Below the pieces are notes generated by a model. It made no database searches and had not been told where the DNA came from. It was given only the letters and a program-made list of their open reading frames with translations. Of a stretch of DNA of 64,000 bases, positions 26,928 through 36,094 are shown in pieces. The position numbers and the translations under genes are program-made. The number at the start of each line of letters is the position of its first letter. Within the stretch, counting starts at the first letter, position 1. The stretch lies in contig WLWY01000015.1 of assembly GCA_012103325.1 (NCBI GenBank), forward strand, positions 1-64,000, written 5' to 3'. This DNA is from Alphaproteobacteria bacterium (GTDB lineage: Bacteria; Pseudomonadota; Alphaproteobacteria; UBA8366; GCA-2717185).

Positions 26928-27305
26928 ATGCGGGTGACAACAATTGACGATATTCCACACGAAGACCTAGGGGAGGCGACGCCGATTGCCGGCTGGACTG
27001 GCGGGTCGGTGTCCCGTTCGCGGCAAACCATTATCCCAGCGGGAGAATCGGAAAATTACAATTGTAGCGTGGTGAATTTTACTAATGGCTCGACGACCGG
27101 TTGGCACACACACAATTGCGATCAGATTCTCGTCGTCACTTCGGGTTCTGGGATCGTGGCAACGGAAGATGAAGAAATCGAAATCAACGTCGGCGACGTC
27201 GTCCATATCAAGGCCGGCGAGAAGCATTGGCATGGCGCTAAGGCGGGCACGACGATGGGCCACATCACCATTACCGCGGTAGGGTCGAAGGCAACTTGGT
27301 TGTAA
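26928..27305 (+). CDS. small cupin-domain protein
   Basis: 125 residues forming a single cupin barrel. Cupin motif 1 is GWHTHNCDQILVVTSGSG (His, His and Gln/Asp ligands) and motif 2 is VGDVVHIKAGEKHWHGA. GAGGGAGA precedes the ATG. It is probably co-transcribed with the FAD oxidoreductase and may help its pathway, for example by binding a metal or turning over a product. No catalytic function can be assigned. Confidence 0.82.
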   Translation: MRVTTIDDIPHEDLGEATPIAGWTGGSVSRSRQTIIPAGESENYNCSVVNFTNGSTTGWHTHNCDQILVVTSGSGIVATEDEEIEINVGDVVHIKAGEKHWHGAKAGTTMGHITITAVGSKATWL

Positions 27306-27336
27306 GCTGATAACGGCTTCAAAGGAGGCGAGTGTG

Positions 27337-27690
27337 ATGTTGCAGGTCGGGATCATGATTGCTATTGCCGCGGCGATGTTCTGGTGGTTACCCCTATGGG
27401 CTGCTGTCGTCGGCGGAATCGTTTTGTTTTTCGTTGTCGCTGCAAAGTTGCGCGATGCGGTGACGCGGGGCCGTGTGCATATGATCATCCACAAGGACGA
27501 TGACGATGAAGCGCAGCGCATCCGAGACCGCGACGCGACCTTCCTGTATGCCATGTGGATCGGTCTGACGATTGCCGGTCCGGCCCATTCCGACGGTGGT
27601 GAGTATATTCACCACCCGGGTGGTGGGGATTTCGGCGGCGACATCGGGGGCGGACATGATGGCGGGGGCGGTGGAGACGGTGGCATGTAG
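27337..27690 (+). CDS. hypothetical membrane protein with Gly/His-rich tail
   Basis: 117 residues, not recognised. Two N-terminal hydrophobic helices (VGIMIAIAAAMFWWLPLW and AAVVGGIVLFFVVAAKL), a short charged middle with DDDDEAQRIRDRD, another weak hydrophobic stretch, and a C-terminal tail almost entirely of Gly, Asp and His (GGGDFGGDIGGGHDGGGG). The tail could bind metal ions or be a flexible surface anchor. AAAGGAGG eight bases before ATG 27337 supports translation; GTG 27334 is an alternative. It lies 31 bases after the cupin gene. Confidence 0.65.
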   Translation: MLQVGIMIAIAAAMFWWLPLWAAVVGGIVLFFVVAAKLRDAVTRGRVHMIIHKDDDDEAQRIRDRDATFLYAMWIGLTIAGPAHSDGGEYIHHPGGGDFGGDIGGGHDGGGGGDGGM

Positions 27691-27711
27691 CGCCGCCGCA
27701 TCACAGTCGAA

Positions 27712-28653
27712 CTATCCTTTGCCGAGCAACGGGCGGACTTCGGCGGCGAACCAGTCGAGTTGTGCGTCGCGTTCCTCGGGTGGGCCGAGGAAGTCGAAAT
27801 TGACGTGCCGGACACCGGCGTCGTGGAACTTCGAGATCGCTTCCGCAACGTCCTCGGGCCGCCCGAGCGCAGCGTATTTCTTGGCCGGTCCCCGGAAATC
27901 CATTGCATAGCGCTTGCTGAGCAACTCGGTTGCTTTGTCGAGGGCGGCTTCGTAGCTGTTGTCGATCTGGGCGAAGAGCAGATGCGCGGTGCCAAAAGTT
28001 TTGATATCGCGGTTTGCCTTTTCAAAGGCCGGCGCAATCTTATCCAGGCTGTTCTTATACATCTCGGGTGTCACGACATAGGAAATCCAGCCGTCACCCA
28101 TTCGTCCGGTGCGCCGCAGCGCAGCGTCGGACCGACCACCGAACCATATGGGAGGGCCTTCGGGTGTCAGGGTTGCTGGTTGCATGTGCACTTCCGGAAA
28201 GGAATAAAATGTCCCGTCGTGCGACACCGGCTCACCGCGCCATAATTTGCGTACGACTTCGATCCCTTCTTCGAGGCGCGCGCCGCGTTCATTGTGTGGT
28301 ACGCCGCAGGCTTCGAATTCGCGCGGGAATTCACCGCCGACCCCGACGCCAAAGATGAACCGCCCACCGGACAGATGATCGAGCGTCGCCGTTTGTTTCG
28401 CCACGGGGGTCGGATGCCGTAAGGGCAACAGAAAGACGCCAGACCCGACGGTCAGGCGGTCGCTGCAGGCGGCGATTTGGGCAAGCTGCAGGAACGGATC
28501 CATTATCGGTGTGGTGAAGGCGATATGATCGCCGACCCAGACGGAGTCGAATTTCAGCGCGTCGAGTTTCGCCGTGATCGCCCGTGTCGCTTCGATCGTC
28601 GGAAACCGGGTCATAAGCCCGTAGTGATAAGTCTCGCCCAATGGCAAGTTCAT
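27712..28653 (-). CDS. LLM-class (luciferase-like) flavin-dependent oxidoreductase
   Basis: A 313-residue TIM-barrel monooxygenase of the bacterial luciferase/F420 superfamily: YHYGLMTRFPTIEATRAI, FDSVWVGDHIAF, VGSGVFLLPLRHPTPVAKQ, LDHLSGGRFIFGVGVGGEF and GPPIWFGGRSDAALRRTGR. This subgroup includes both FMN- and F420-users; the cofactor is not decidable here. ATG 28653 has GGGAG nine bases upstream. It is convergent with the Gly/His-rich gene. No reductase partner is adjacent. Confidence 0.85.
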   Translation of the reverse strand: MNLPLGETYHYGLMTRFPTIEATRAITAKLDALKFDSVWVGDHIAFTTPIMDPFLQLAQIAACSDRLTVGSGVFLLPLRHPTPVAKQTATLDHLSGGRFIFGVGVGGEFPREFEACGVPHNERGARLEEGIEVVRKLWRGEPVSHDGTFYSFPEVHMQPATLTPEGPPIWFGGRSDAALRRTGRMGDGWISYVVTPEMYKNSLDKIAPAFEKANRDIKTFGTAHLLFAQIDNSYEAALDKATELLSKRYAMDFRGPAKKYAALGRPEDVAEAISKFHDAGVRHVNFDFLGPPEERDAQLDWFAAEVRPLLGKG

Positions 28654-28945
28654 TGCCGGCACTCCCGTGCATTGTTTGTGATTTACCCAAGCATCACATC
28701 GGGGACGCGGCCTTGCAATGCGCTATCTCGGTAAAGGGCAGGACAATCGTTTGACACGACGTTAGAGGCCATTCTCTGTGGAGTTCCACCCCAGCCCCCT
28801 TGGGCTTGACCCGAGTACGACGGAGGAGGGTAAGAAGAGCGGTATCGTTGCAGCACTACCTGGATAAGGGGCTTCTTTCTGGCCTTAATTGATGGCAGAA
28901 TGTCCGAATGGGGCGAAAAGTACGGTTTTATTGGGATTGAGCGAT

Positions 28946-29272
28946 ATGCGTTACGGTTTTTCCGCGGTGGCCCAGGCAAGTATGTGGATCGCAATTGTGA
29001 TTCTTGCCCTGATCATGCAGGTCATGCCATTGCTGCTGATTCTCACGCTGTTCAATATGGCGATTGGCGTATCCTCCGCCACGATACTGGTTATTATTCC
29101 CATAGCGCTGTTCGGCTCGATTATCGTCGCTTGTACGATTGCGGAACGTCGCCGGCGTTCCATGCTTCCCGCACCGATATCGGCTCAAGCCGGCAAGCCT
29201 CATCCCGATACGGCGATGCGACATACGGCCGCCTGCATGCTGCCTTATCTGCGGCGCAGCCGGTTTTTCTAG
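28946..29272 (+). CDS. possible small membrane protein
   Basis: 108 residues if it starts at ATG 28946. Two or three hydrophobic helices (ASMWIAIVILALIMQVMPLL and ATILVIIPIALFGSIIVACT) lead into a basic soluble tail. The hydrophobic pattern argues for a real gene, but no good ribosome site or family resemblance was seen. The 292 bases before it (28654-28945) show no other gene, only a G/C-rich stretch near 28790-28835. Confidence 0.35.
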   Translation: MRYGFSAVAQASMWIAIVILALIMQVMPLLLILTLFNMAIGVSSATILVIIPIALFGSIIVACTIAERRRRSMLPAPISAQAGKPHPDTAMRHTAACMLPYLRRSRFF

Positions 29273-29360
29273 AAGAAAATTTTCGTCGACACGAGGCGTT
29301 TGACAGCGCGTTTCCCTCTCTGTTCAATCGGACAGACGCTTGAATGTAAGGGGGATGTCC

Positions 29361-30743
29361 ATGGCGATCGACGAACGCGGCCTGCCGCTCACGACGGACA
29401 ATGATGCGGCGGCTGCCGCATACAATACGACGGTCTGGCGGTCGCTGGAGTACCGCGCGGATACCGTAGATCACATGCAACAGGTTCTGGATGCCGATCC
29501 GGAATTCGCCATGGGCCACTGCCTGAAAGGATTGTTGCTGACCGGCTTTCAATCGACCCGGATGCGCGCCGCGGTCGGAGAGTGCGTCACGGCGGCGGAA
29601 GCCGCATCCAGGCATGCCACGTCCCGGGAGAAGGCGAATATCGCCGCGTTGCGGGCCATGTATGAAGGGAACCGGCGCAAGGCCTGCGATATTTGGGAAG
29701 ACATTCTTGTCCATCATCCGACCGATCTGCTGGCATTGCGGCACCTGACCCACGCACTATTCTGGAGCGGCCGAAGTTTCGAGCTTCGCGATGCTGTAGC
29801 GCGCGGCGTTCGGGCGTGGGACGAGTCGGTGCCCGGATACGGTTTCGTGCTCGGCATGTACTCATTTGGGCTCGAGGAGTCGGCCGAATATGGGCGAGCC
29901 GAGGAGAAGGGCAAACGGGCGGTCGAGCTCAATCGCGACGATTTATGGGCCGTGCATGCGGTGGCACATGTTCTGGAAATGCAGGGGCGGCTCGCCGATG
30001 GGATCGAGTGGCTGACGGAGTCGGGACCGGACTGGGCCGACAGGAACCCCTTCAAGAGCCATCTTTGGTGGCATCTGGCGCTCTACCATCTGGAACGCGG
30101 CGAGTTCGAGCGCGTGTTCAAGCTCTACGACCTCGCGGTACGGACCAAGGGTTCGGATTTCTATATCGAGATTCAAAACGCCAGCGCGATGCTGTGGCGG
30201 CTCGATTTCCTCGGTGTCGACGTCGGCGACCGCTGGTCGGAACTGGCCGATACCTGCGAGTCCCGGATCGGCGACATGGGGCTCGGCTTTACCACGACGC
30301 ATGACATGATGGCGCTCGCCATGGCCGGGCGGTTCGACGCCGCCGACCGATTGCTTGAGGCCCTGCGCGATTATGCTGGGAGCCATGATGATTACGCGTC
30401 CGCGACGATGCAGTCGGTGACGATACCGCTCTGCGAAGCCGTGCGTGCCTATGGGTCCAAGGATTACGGCCGGGCGCGGGAAATTCTCGCGGAACGTCGC
30501 GATGACATCATTCTGAATGGCGCCAGCCATGCGCAACGGGATGTGTTTGCGCAGGCACTGATCGAGTCTGCGTTGCGCGGCGGAGAGATGGATCTGGCGC
30601 GTGCGCTGCTCTCCGCCCGGGTCGAGGAAAAACCGCATGGCTGCGGCAGCTGGCTGAAATACGCGGACACTTTGGAGAAAACGGGCGATGCGGATGGCGC
30701 AGCAACGGCGCGTGCGGAGGCCGCGAAATACAGTGTTCATTAG
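29361..30743 (+). CDS. TTC38-like tetratricopeptide repeat protein
   Basis: A 460-residue soluble protein of helical repeats resembling the TTC38 family (DADPEFAMGHCLKGLLLTG, HHPTDLLALRHLTHALFWSG, ELNRDDLWAVHAVAHVLEM, FKSHLWWHLALYHLERGEFE). The conserved AVHAVAHV and WWHLALYHLE His/Glu stretches recur across the family and might be functional. ATG 29361 lies six bases after AAGGGGG; upstream codons are unnecessary. Biochemical role unknown. No operon partner. Confidence 0.83.
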   Translation: MAIDERGLPLTTDNDAAAAAYNTTVWRSLEYRADTVDHMQQVLDADPEFAMGHCLKGLLLTGFQSTRMRAAVGECVTAAEAASRHATSREKANIAALRAMYEGNRRKACDIWEDILVHHPTDLLALRHLTHALFWSGRSFELRDAVARGVRAWDESVPGYGFVLGMYSFGLEESAEYGRAEEKGKRAVELNRDDLWAVHAVAHVLEMQGRLADGIEWLTESGPDWADRNPFKSHLWWHLALYHLERGEFERVFKLYDLAVRTKGSDFYIEIQNASAMLWRLDFLGVDVGDRWSELADTCESRIGDMGLGFTTTHDMMALAMAGRFDAADRLLEALRDYAGSHDDYASATMQSVTIPLCEAVRAYGSKDYGRAREILAERRDDIILNGASHAQRDVFAQALIESALRGGEMDLARALLSARVEEKPHGCGSWLKYADTLEKTGDADGAATARAEAAKYSVH

Positions 30744-30806
30744 CATTGACCGAGGTTGGTTGGAGGCGTCTTGGCGGTTTAACAACCGCATGAAGCTGTC
30801 TGAATA

Positions 30807-30847
30807 ATCCCTTCCCCCTTGATGGGGGAAGGCTAGGAAGGGGGTGG
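30807..30847 (+). repeat. left 41-bp inverted repeat of a DUF559 cassette
   Basis: A 41-base element starting ATCCCTTCCCCCTTG and ending GGAAGGGGGTGG. It contains an internal palindrome, and its reverse complement recurs at 31272-31312 with one mismatch. The two copies bracket the DUF559 gene. Confidence 0.9.
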
Positions 30848-30878
30848 ACGGCGATGCCCTTCTAATCAACACTCGATC

Positions 30879-31235
30879 ATGCCCTCTCCAATTGCCAGAA
30901 AACTGCGAGGCAATCTCACCGACGCGGAGCAGCGTCTGTGGTACCGCCTGCGTAGGCGCCAGTGCGCCGGGTTTCGCTTCCGGCGTCAGGTGCCGCTCGG
31001 TGCCTACATCGTCGACTTTGCCTGCCTCTCGGAGAATCTCGTTATTGAAGTCGACGGTGGGCAGCACGCCGACGATGCGGAACGGGATGCGGTGCGCACG
31101 GCTTGGCTTGAAGGAAATGGGTTTCGAGTTATTCGATTCTGGAACAATGAGGTGTTGCGGCATACAGATGGGGTCGTTGAGGTGATTGAGCGGACGTTGC
31201 GGGAACGAGGGGTGGTGCAGCCCCCCCATCCTTAA
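30879..31235 (+). CDS. DUF559 endonuclease-like protein
   Basis: A 118-residue Vsr/restriction-endonuclease-fold protein. Seen: LRGNLTDAEQRLWYRLRRRQ, GFRFRRQVPLGAYIVDFACL with the catalytic Asp, LVIEVDGGQHAD with Glu and Gln, and GFRVIRFWNNEVL. It probably cleaves or nicks DNA. The gene is enclosed by 41-bp inverted repeats and stands apart from neighbouring operons, so it may be a small mobile or repeat-associated element. No methylase partner is nearby. Confidence 0.85.
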   Translation: MPSPIARKLRGNLTDAEQRLWYRLRRRQCAGFRFRRQVPLGAYIVDFACLSENLVIEVDGGQHADDAERDAVRTAWLEGNGFRVIRFWNNEVLRHTDGVVEVIERTLRERGVVQPPHP

Positions 31236-31271
31236 GGAGACCCCTGCGAAATAGTGCCGCCGACACCGTTT

Positions 31272-31312
31272 CCACCCCCTTCCTAGCCTTCCCCCGTCAA
31301 GGGGGAAGGGAT
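31272..31312 (-). repeat. right 41-bp inverted repeat of the DUF559 cassette
   Basis: Reverse complement of 30807-30847 at 40 of 41 positions. It follows the DUF559 stop by 36 bases and closes a 506-base unit. Confidence 0.9.
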
Positions 31313-31335
31313 AACGCTGGCGGATCAACGGGTTG

Positions 31336-31374
31336 CTCTCCTCCCCCTTGACGGGGGAGGATTAAGGTGGGGGT
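31336..31374 (+). repeat. third, diverged copy of the same palindromic repeat
   Basis: CCTCCCCCTTGACGGGGGAGG followed by ATTAAGGTGGGGGTG lies in the same orientation as the left repeat, 23 bases past the right one. Together the right and third copies form a back-to-back pair, as in REP/BIME-type arrays. Confidence 0.75.
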
Positions 31375-31425
31375 GAAACGGTGTTGTTCGCGCTGTTCCG
31401 CAGCGGTCCCCTTATCGGCGCGGCG

Positions 31426-32310
31426 CTACTCCGCCAGAAAATCCCGCACCGTACTCAGGAACCCATCGAGCTGGTCATGGTGCACCCAGTGACCCGCATC
31501 GGCGAAATTGACGCAGCGTGCATTCTGGAAATGCGCCGCCCGGCCGTCCTCCTCGGGGTCGCTGGCCCAACTGTCCAGTCCGCGGACGAGCAGGGTCGGG
31601 CAGGCGATGTTTGACCATAGTTCCGCGCCTTCCTCCGGGCCCATCCCAAAGGGCTGATTGGCGCGGGTATAGTTGTCGAACTTCCAGCTATAGGTCCCAT
31701 CTTCGTTCTGGCTGGCGCCGTGGATGGTCAGGTGGCGGGCCTGTTCCGGTGACAGGTGCGGGTTTTCCTCCTGCATCCGCTGGTAGGCTTCTTCGATGTT
31801 CGGATATTTACGCGGCATCCGGCCCGACAATTTACGTAACGTGTCGACCCAATTGGTGACCCGTTCCTGGGTCGAGCGCCCAGCGCGTTCGGCGACGATT
31901 TCCGGCGGCCAGCCCAACCCTTCGATGGCGACCAGCTTGACCACGTTCTCGGGGTAGACACCGGCGTAGCGCAGACTGATCGCGCCGCCCAGTGAGTGAC
32001 TGACGATTGTAACTGGTGTCAACGCCGTCTGATGAAGCAATTGCGCGATATCGTAAACATATTCCGAAATCGCATAGCTGCCGCCGATCATCCATTGCGA
32101 GTCGCCGTGTCCGCGCAAGTCGGGCGCGATGATGTGATATTGGTCGCGCAGCGCCTCCGCGACCCAGTCCCAATTGCGGCAATGGTCGCGTCCGCCATGG
32201 ACGAGCAGCAGGGGCGGTGCATCGGGATTGCCCCAATCCACATAGTGGAGACGGAGCCGCTGCGAATAATAGGTGTGGGATGCCGGTCCGGGCAGGGGAG
32301 CATGAGGCAT
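31426..32310 (-). CDS. alpha/beta hydrolase
   Basis: A 294-residue alpha/beta-hydrolase. Oxyanion LLVHGGRDHCRNWD, nucleophile elbow SHSLGGAIS with the catalytic Ser, PTLLVRGLDSWASDPE, and the catalytic His in NFADAGHWVHHDQ. GAGGGA precedes the ATG. It lies 73 bases downstream of the GntR gene on the same strand and may be in that regulon. Ester or C-C bond substrate unknown. Confidence 0.85.
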   Translation of the reverse strand: MPHAPLPGPASHTYYSQRLRLHYVDWGNPDAPPLLLVHGGRDHCRNWDWVAEALRDQYHIIAPDLRGHGDSQWMIGGSYAISEYVYDIAQLLHQTALTPVTIVSHSLGGAISLRYAGVYPENVVKLVAIEGLGWPPEIVAERAGRSTQERVTNWVDTLRKLSGRMPRKYPNIEEAYQRMQEENPHLSPEQARHLTIHGASQNEDGTYSWKFDNYTRANQPFGMGPEEGAELWSNIACPTLLVRGLDSWASDPEEDGRAAHFQNARCVNFADAGHWVHHDQLDGFLSTVRDFLAE

Positions 32311-32383
32311 AGTTCAATCCCTCGACTAATGAGAATGCCGCGTTACGCTAGATTAGATTTACTCTAGGCCTGTATAACGCCGC

Positions 32384-33052
32384 CTATTCAGCGGCAGCAA
32401 GAGCCGCTTTTACTGTCTCACACTTGTTATGAAGATGACGTTTAAGAATGCCGGCCAACCGGGGGCCATCTCGCTCCGCGAGGGCTTCCAGCATTTCCTC
32501 ATGCTCGGAAACGGCTTGCGCCCAGCGGGTTGCCGAAATGTTGGCCGTATAACGCGCGCGCCGGATGCGGCCCGAGAGGTTGTTGTACGCCACCGCCAGT
32601 GTCGGGTTCCGCGCCGCCTCCAGGATTTTCTCATGGATCTGTTGATTGATCTCGAAGTAAGGCGGCCGTTCGCCGCGGGTATGATGCAGCACCATCTGAT
32701 AGTGCAGGGCGCGTATCTCGGCCAGTTCAGTTTCGGTGATGCGCGCGCAGGCCAATTCGCCCGACAGGGCCTCCAACGCGCCCATAACGGGGAACAGTTC
32801 GTCCACATCCTCCGCCGTCAGCCCGGCGACTCTGGCACCGCGATTGGGCGCTATTTCCAGCAGGCCTTCCGATGCGAGAACCTTGAGGGCTTCGCGCAGC
32901 GGCGTGCGCGAAATGCCCAACGTTTCGCACAACACGCGCTCCGGCAACCGGGAACCCGGCTGATAGGTGCCTTCGACGATCATATCGCGGATCCGTTCCG
33001 TAACCGTGTCGTGCAGCGATTGCCTCTCGATTGGCGCTATGGTGTCGTTCAT
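32384..33052 (-). CDS. GntR-family (FadR/FCD) transcriptional regulator
   Basis: A 222-residue GntR regulator with an N-terminal winged helix (VTERIRDMIVEGTYQPGSRL and ISRTPLREALKVLASEGLL) and a helical FCD effector domain, where MVLHHTRGERP and INQQIHEKI supply likely metal/ligand residues. Its ATG overlaps the TGA of the large FAD/Fe-S gene by 4 bases, so it is made from that transcript. Two TTGTATGCAA-type operators in the upstream divergent promoter fit FCD-GntR sites and imply autoregulation. The effector is probably a carboxylic acid. Confidence 0.87.
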   Translation of the reverse strand: MNDTIAPIERQSLHDTVTERIRDMIVEGTYQPGSRLPERVLCETLGISRTPLREALKVLASEGLLEIAPNRGARVAGLTAEDVDELFPVMGALEALSGELACARITETELAEIRALHYQMVLHHTRGERPPYFEINQQIHEKILEAARNPTLAVAYNNLSGRIRRARYTANISATRWAQAVSEHEEMLEALAERDGPRLAGILKRHLHNKCETVKAALAAAE

Positions 33053-35985
33053 GCCCGCGCCTCCGTCAGTGCGGATTCCAGGATGCGCGCGACATGGACC
33101 GCCTCGCGGCCTTCGCCGTCGAGGATCTGATGCCGGCAGCTCATCCCGTCGGCGACGAGAATGGTATCGGCACCCGCGTTGCGAACGGCCGGCAGCAGCG
33201 ACGCCTCCGCCATCTTCATGGATATGTCGTGGTTCTCCGGGCGATAGCCGAAGGCGCCCGCCATGCCGCAGCAGCTCGATTCGATCGTTTCGACGTCGAG
33301 TTCGGGAACCAGACGCAATGTCGACTCGACGGCGCCCATCGTGGCAAAGGCCTTTTGATGGCAGTGACCATGCAGCAGCGCGCGGCGGAACGGTGTCTTT
33401 TGAAGTGTCAGATCGAGGCGTCCCGACATCTGTTCCCGGGCGATGAATTCTTCGAACAGCATAGCCGCGCTGGCAAGCCGTTCGCTTGCCTCGCCGGGCA
33501 GCATGGCCAGGGATTCGTCGCGGAAGGTGAACAGGCAGGACGGTTCCAGGCCGATCACCGGCATGCCTTGCAGGAGGAACGGTTCGAGTGCTGCCAAGGT
33601 GCGCAAAATTTCGATGCGCGCTTCATCCACGAGGCCGGATGCGAGGAAGGTGCGGCCACAACATAGTGGACGCTTCCCGGCCGGCGGGGTCGGTAGATGG
33701 ACCCGGTAGCCGGCCGCCATCAGAACGTTGACGGCGGCCCGCGCGTTTTCCGGCTCGAACCAGTGATTGAAGGTATCGGCAAGGAACACAACAGGCGTGC
33801 CATCAATCGGGCCAACGGCCTCCATGCCAGGCTCGAAGACATCGCGGCGCCATTTCGGCAGCGACCGCTTGGCGCTAAATCCGAAGAGCTTTTCGCTCAA
33901 TCCGGCGAGCCCGGGAAGTTTGTCGCGCAGGTTCAGAAGCGGGCCGACTTTGCTGGCGAGTGGTGCGTACCGCGGCAGATAGGAAACAAGCCGATCATGC
34001 AGCGACAGGCCGTGCCGCTTGTTGTAGTGGTGCAGAAATTCGGTCTTCATCTTCGCCATGTCGACGCCGGTGGGGCATTCCCGCTTGCAGCCTTTGCATC
34101 CGACACAGAGTTTCATCGTGTCGTACATGTCGGGCGACGTGAAGGCGTCGTCGCCAAGCTGACCGGAAAGGGCGAGCCGCAGCGTGTTGGCGCGGCCGCG
34201 GGTCAGGTCCTTTTCTTCGCCGGTCGCGCGGAAGGATGGGCACATGACTCCAGCGTCGAACTTGCGGCAGGCGCCGTTGTTGTTGCACATCTCCACCGCA
34301 CCGCCGAAGCCGCCCCACGCCGACCAGTCGAACGCGGTATCCATCGGCGGTACCGCGTAGTCCGGCTTGAAGCGGAACAGCGACCGGTCGTCCATCTTCG
34401 GCGGGTCGACGATCTTGCCGGGGTTGAACAGCCCGTCCGGATCGAAGCGCCGTTTTACTTCGGCAAACGTATCGGTCATGCGCGATCCGAACATCGCCTC
34501 GTGAAATTCGGAGCGGACCAGCCCGTCGCCATGTTCGCCGGAATGCGATCCCTTGTACTCGCGGACGATCTCGAATGCTTTTTCCGCGATCTCGCGCATC
34601 GTCTTGGCGCCGGCTTCCTGCTTCAGATTGACGACCGGCCGGACGTGCAGACAGCCAACAGAAGCGTGCGCGTACCAGGTTCCCGTCGTGCCGTGATCGT
34701 GGAAGATCTTCGTCAGCCGGTCCGTATAGTCGGCGAGGTCTTCCAGCCGTACCGCGCAATCCTCGATGAAGGAGATCGGTTTCCCGTCGCCTTTCATCGA
34801 CATCATGATATTGAGGCCCGACTTGCGGACTTCCCACACGGCTTTCTGGGAGGACGGTTCTGCGACTTCCACGACACCGTCTGGAAAACCCAGATCGCCC
34901 ATCAATTGCACGAGATCACGCAGGCGGCGCAGTAGATCCTCGCGGTCCTCGCCAGCGAATTCGACCAGCAGGATAGCGGCGGGCTCTCCTTTTATAAACT
35001 GTTCGATGGTCTGGCGGAAAATCGGAATGTCGCGCGCCAGGTCGATCATCGTCCGGTCGGCGAGCTCGACCGCTGCCGGGCCAAGCTTGACGATATGCTG
35101 ACTCGAATCCATCGCGGCGTAGAAGTCTGGAAAATGGCAGATGCCCAATACCTTGTGGGTTGGCGTTTTCGCGAGATCGAGGGTGACGCGCGTCGAAAAG
35201 GCGAGCGTGCCTTCCGAGCCGACCAGCAGGTGCGCCAGATTGACCGGCGCGTTGCGCCCTTCGGCGACCAGCGCGTCGATGTTGTAGCCGCCGACCCGGC
35301 GCATCAGATCGGGGAACCGGGCGGCGATTTCCGCCTTCTCCCGCTCGCCGATGGCCAGCATGTCCCGCGCGAGTCTGGCCGCGTCCGGTCCCATTGCCGC
35401 CTCATTGATTTCCGCTGCCAGAGGACCGAAATGCATCGCCGTTCCGTCGGCGAGGATCGCATCGATGGCGGCCACATTGTCGCGCATCGTGCCGTGCACG
35501 ATGGACCGTGCACCGCAGCTGTTGTTGCCGGTCATGCCGCCAATCGTGGCGCGGCTCGATGTTGAGACGTCGACCGGGAAGGTGAGCCCGTGCGGCGCCA
35601 GTTCGTGATTGAGCTGGTCGAGCACGACACCCGGCTCGACGGTCACGCGTTGTGCCGTCACGTCCAGATCGACAATTCGGTTCAGGTGTTTGCTGACATC
35701 GACGACGACCGCTTCGCCGACCGTCTGCCCGCATTGCGAGGTCCCGCCGCCGCGCGGCAATACCGGCACCCCAGCCTCGGCCGAGACCTGGATCGCGCGA
35801 TGGATATCCGCTTCCGTCTTGGGAATTACCACGCCGATCGGTTCGATTTGATAGTGCGACGCATCGGTGCTGTACCGGCCACGGCTGAACGCATCGAACA
35901 GCACGTCGCCTTCGACCTCACGGCGAAGCCTCGCGGCGAGGCCGGAATCGCCGATTGTCGTCGTTGTCGATTTCGCGGATGCCAT
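33049..35985 (-). CDS. FAD- and Fe-S-containing D-2-hydroxyacid dehydrogenase (YdiJ/GlcD-like)
   Basis: About 978 residues, fusing a GlcD-type FAD protein to a GlpC-type iron-sulfur protein. Order: PCMH FAD-binding domain (VPVLPRGGGTSQCGQT, SRATIGGMTGNNSCGARS), FAD-oxidase C domain (HASVGCLHVRP, SGEHGDGL), a 4Fe-4S cysteine cluster (LCVGCKGCKRECPTG), then CCG domains (PLCCGRTF and SSCCGMAGAFGY). This is the layout of E. coli YdiJ, a D-2-hydroxyglutarate dehydrogenase; D-lactate and related acids are other possibilities. ATG 35985 has AGGAA six bases upstream and is preferred to GTG 36015. It is followed by its GntR regulator. Electrons would go to quinone or cytochrome. Confidence 0.85.
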   Translation of the reverse strand: MASAKSTTTTIGDSGLAARLRREVEGDVLFDAFSRGRYSTDASHYQIEPIGVVIPKTEADIHRAIQVSAEAGVPVLPRGGGTSQCGQTVGEAVVVDVSKHLNRIVDLDVTAQRVTVEPGVVLDQLNHELAPHGLTFPVDVSTSSRATIGGMTGNNSCGARSIVHGTMRDNVAAIDAILADGTAMHFGPLAAEINEAAMGPDAARLARDMLAIGEREKAEIAARFPDLMRRVGGYNIDALVAEGRNAPVNLAHLLVGSEGTLAFSTRVTLDLAKTPTHKVLGICHFPDFYAAMDSSQHIVKLGPAAVELADRTMIDLARDIPIFRQTIEQFIKGEPAAILLVEFAGEDREDLLRRLRDLVQLMGDLGFPDGVVEVAEPSSQKAVWEVRKSGLNIMMSMKGDGKPISFIEDCAVRLEDLADYTDRLTKIFHDHGTTGTWYAHASVGCLHVRPVVNLKQEAGAKTMREIAEKAFEIVREYKGSHSGEHGDGLVRSEFHEAMFGSRMTDTFAEVKRRFDPDGLFNPGKIVDPPKMDDRSLFRFKPDYAVPPMDTAFDWSAWGGFGGAVEMCNNNGACRKFDAGVMCPSFRATGEEKDLTRGRANTLRLALSGQLGDDAFTSPDMYDTMKLCVGCKGCKRECPTGVDMAKMKTEFLHHYNKRHGLSLHDRLVSYLPRYAPLASKVGPLLNLRDKLPGLAGLSEKLFGFSAKRSLPKWRRDVFEPGMEAVGPIDGTPVVFLADTFNHWFEPENARAAVNVLMAAGYRVHLPTPPAGKRPLCCGRTFLASGLVDEARIEILRTLAALEPFLLQGMPVIGLEPSCLFTFRDESLAMLPGEASERLASAAMLFEEFIAREQMSGRLDLTLQKTPFRRALLHGHCHQKAFATMGAVESTLRLVPELDVETIESSCCGMAGAFGYRPENHDISMKMAEASLLPAVRNAGADTILVADGMSCRHQILDGEGREAVHVARILESALTEARA

Positions 35986-36031
35986 ATGCTGTTCCTGAAG
36001 TGTGCGAAGTTTCACATCTGTACCGTATCAA

Positions 36032-36050
36032 ATTGTATGCAAAATACAAT
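36032..36050. promoter_or_regulatory. GntR operator, site 1
   Basis: ATTGTATGCAAAATACAAT is a perfect 7-base inverted repeat (ATTGTAT / ATACAAT) with a 5-base spacer, in the divergent promoter region between the FAD/Fe-S dehydrogenase and the aminotransferase. FCD-type GntR regulators usually bind TTGTATACAA-like sites. Confidence 0.65.
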
Positions 36051-36094
36051 AATTTATGAATTTTGCCTAAAAACTAATCATTGATCGGTAATAA

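Noticed and set aside
30807..31374. Repeats read as a CRISPR array
   Set aside because: Only three copies, mixed orientation, one spacer being a gene, and no cas genes.
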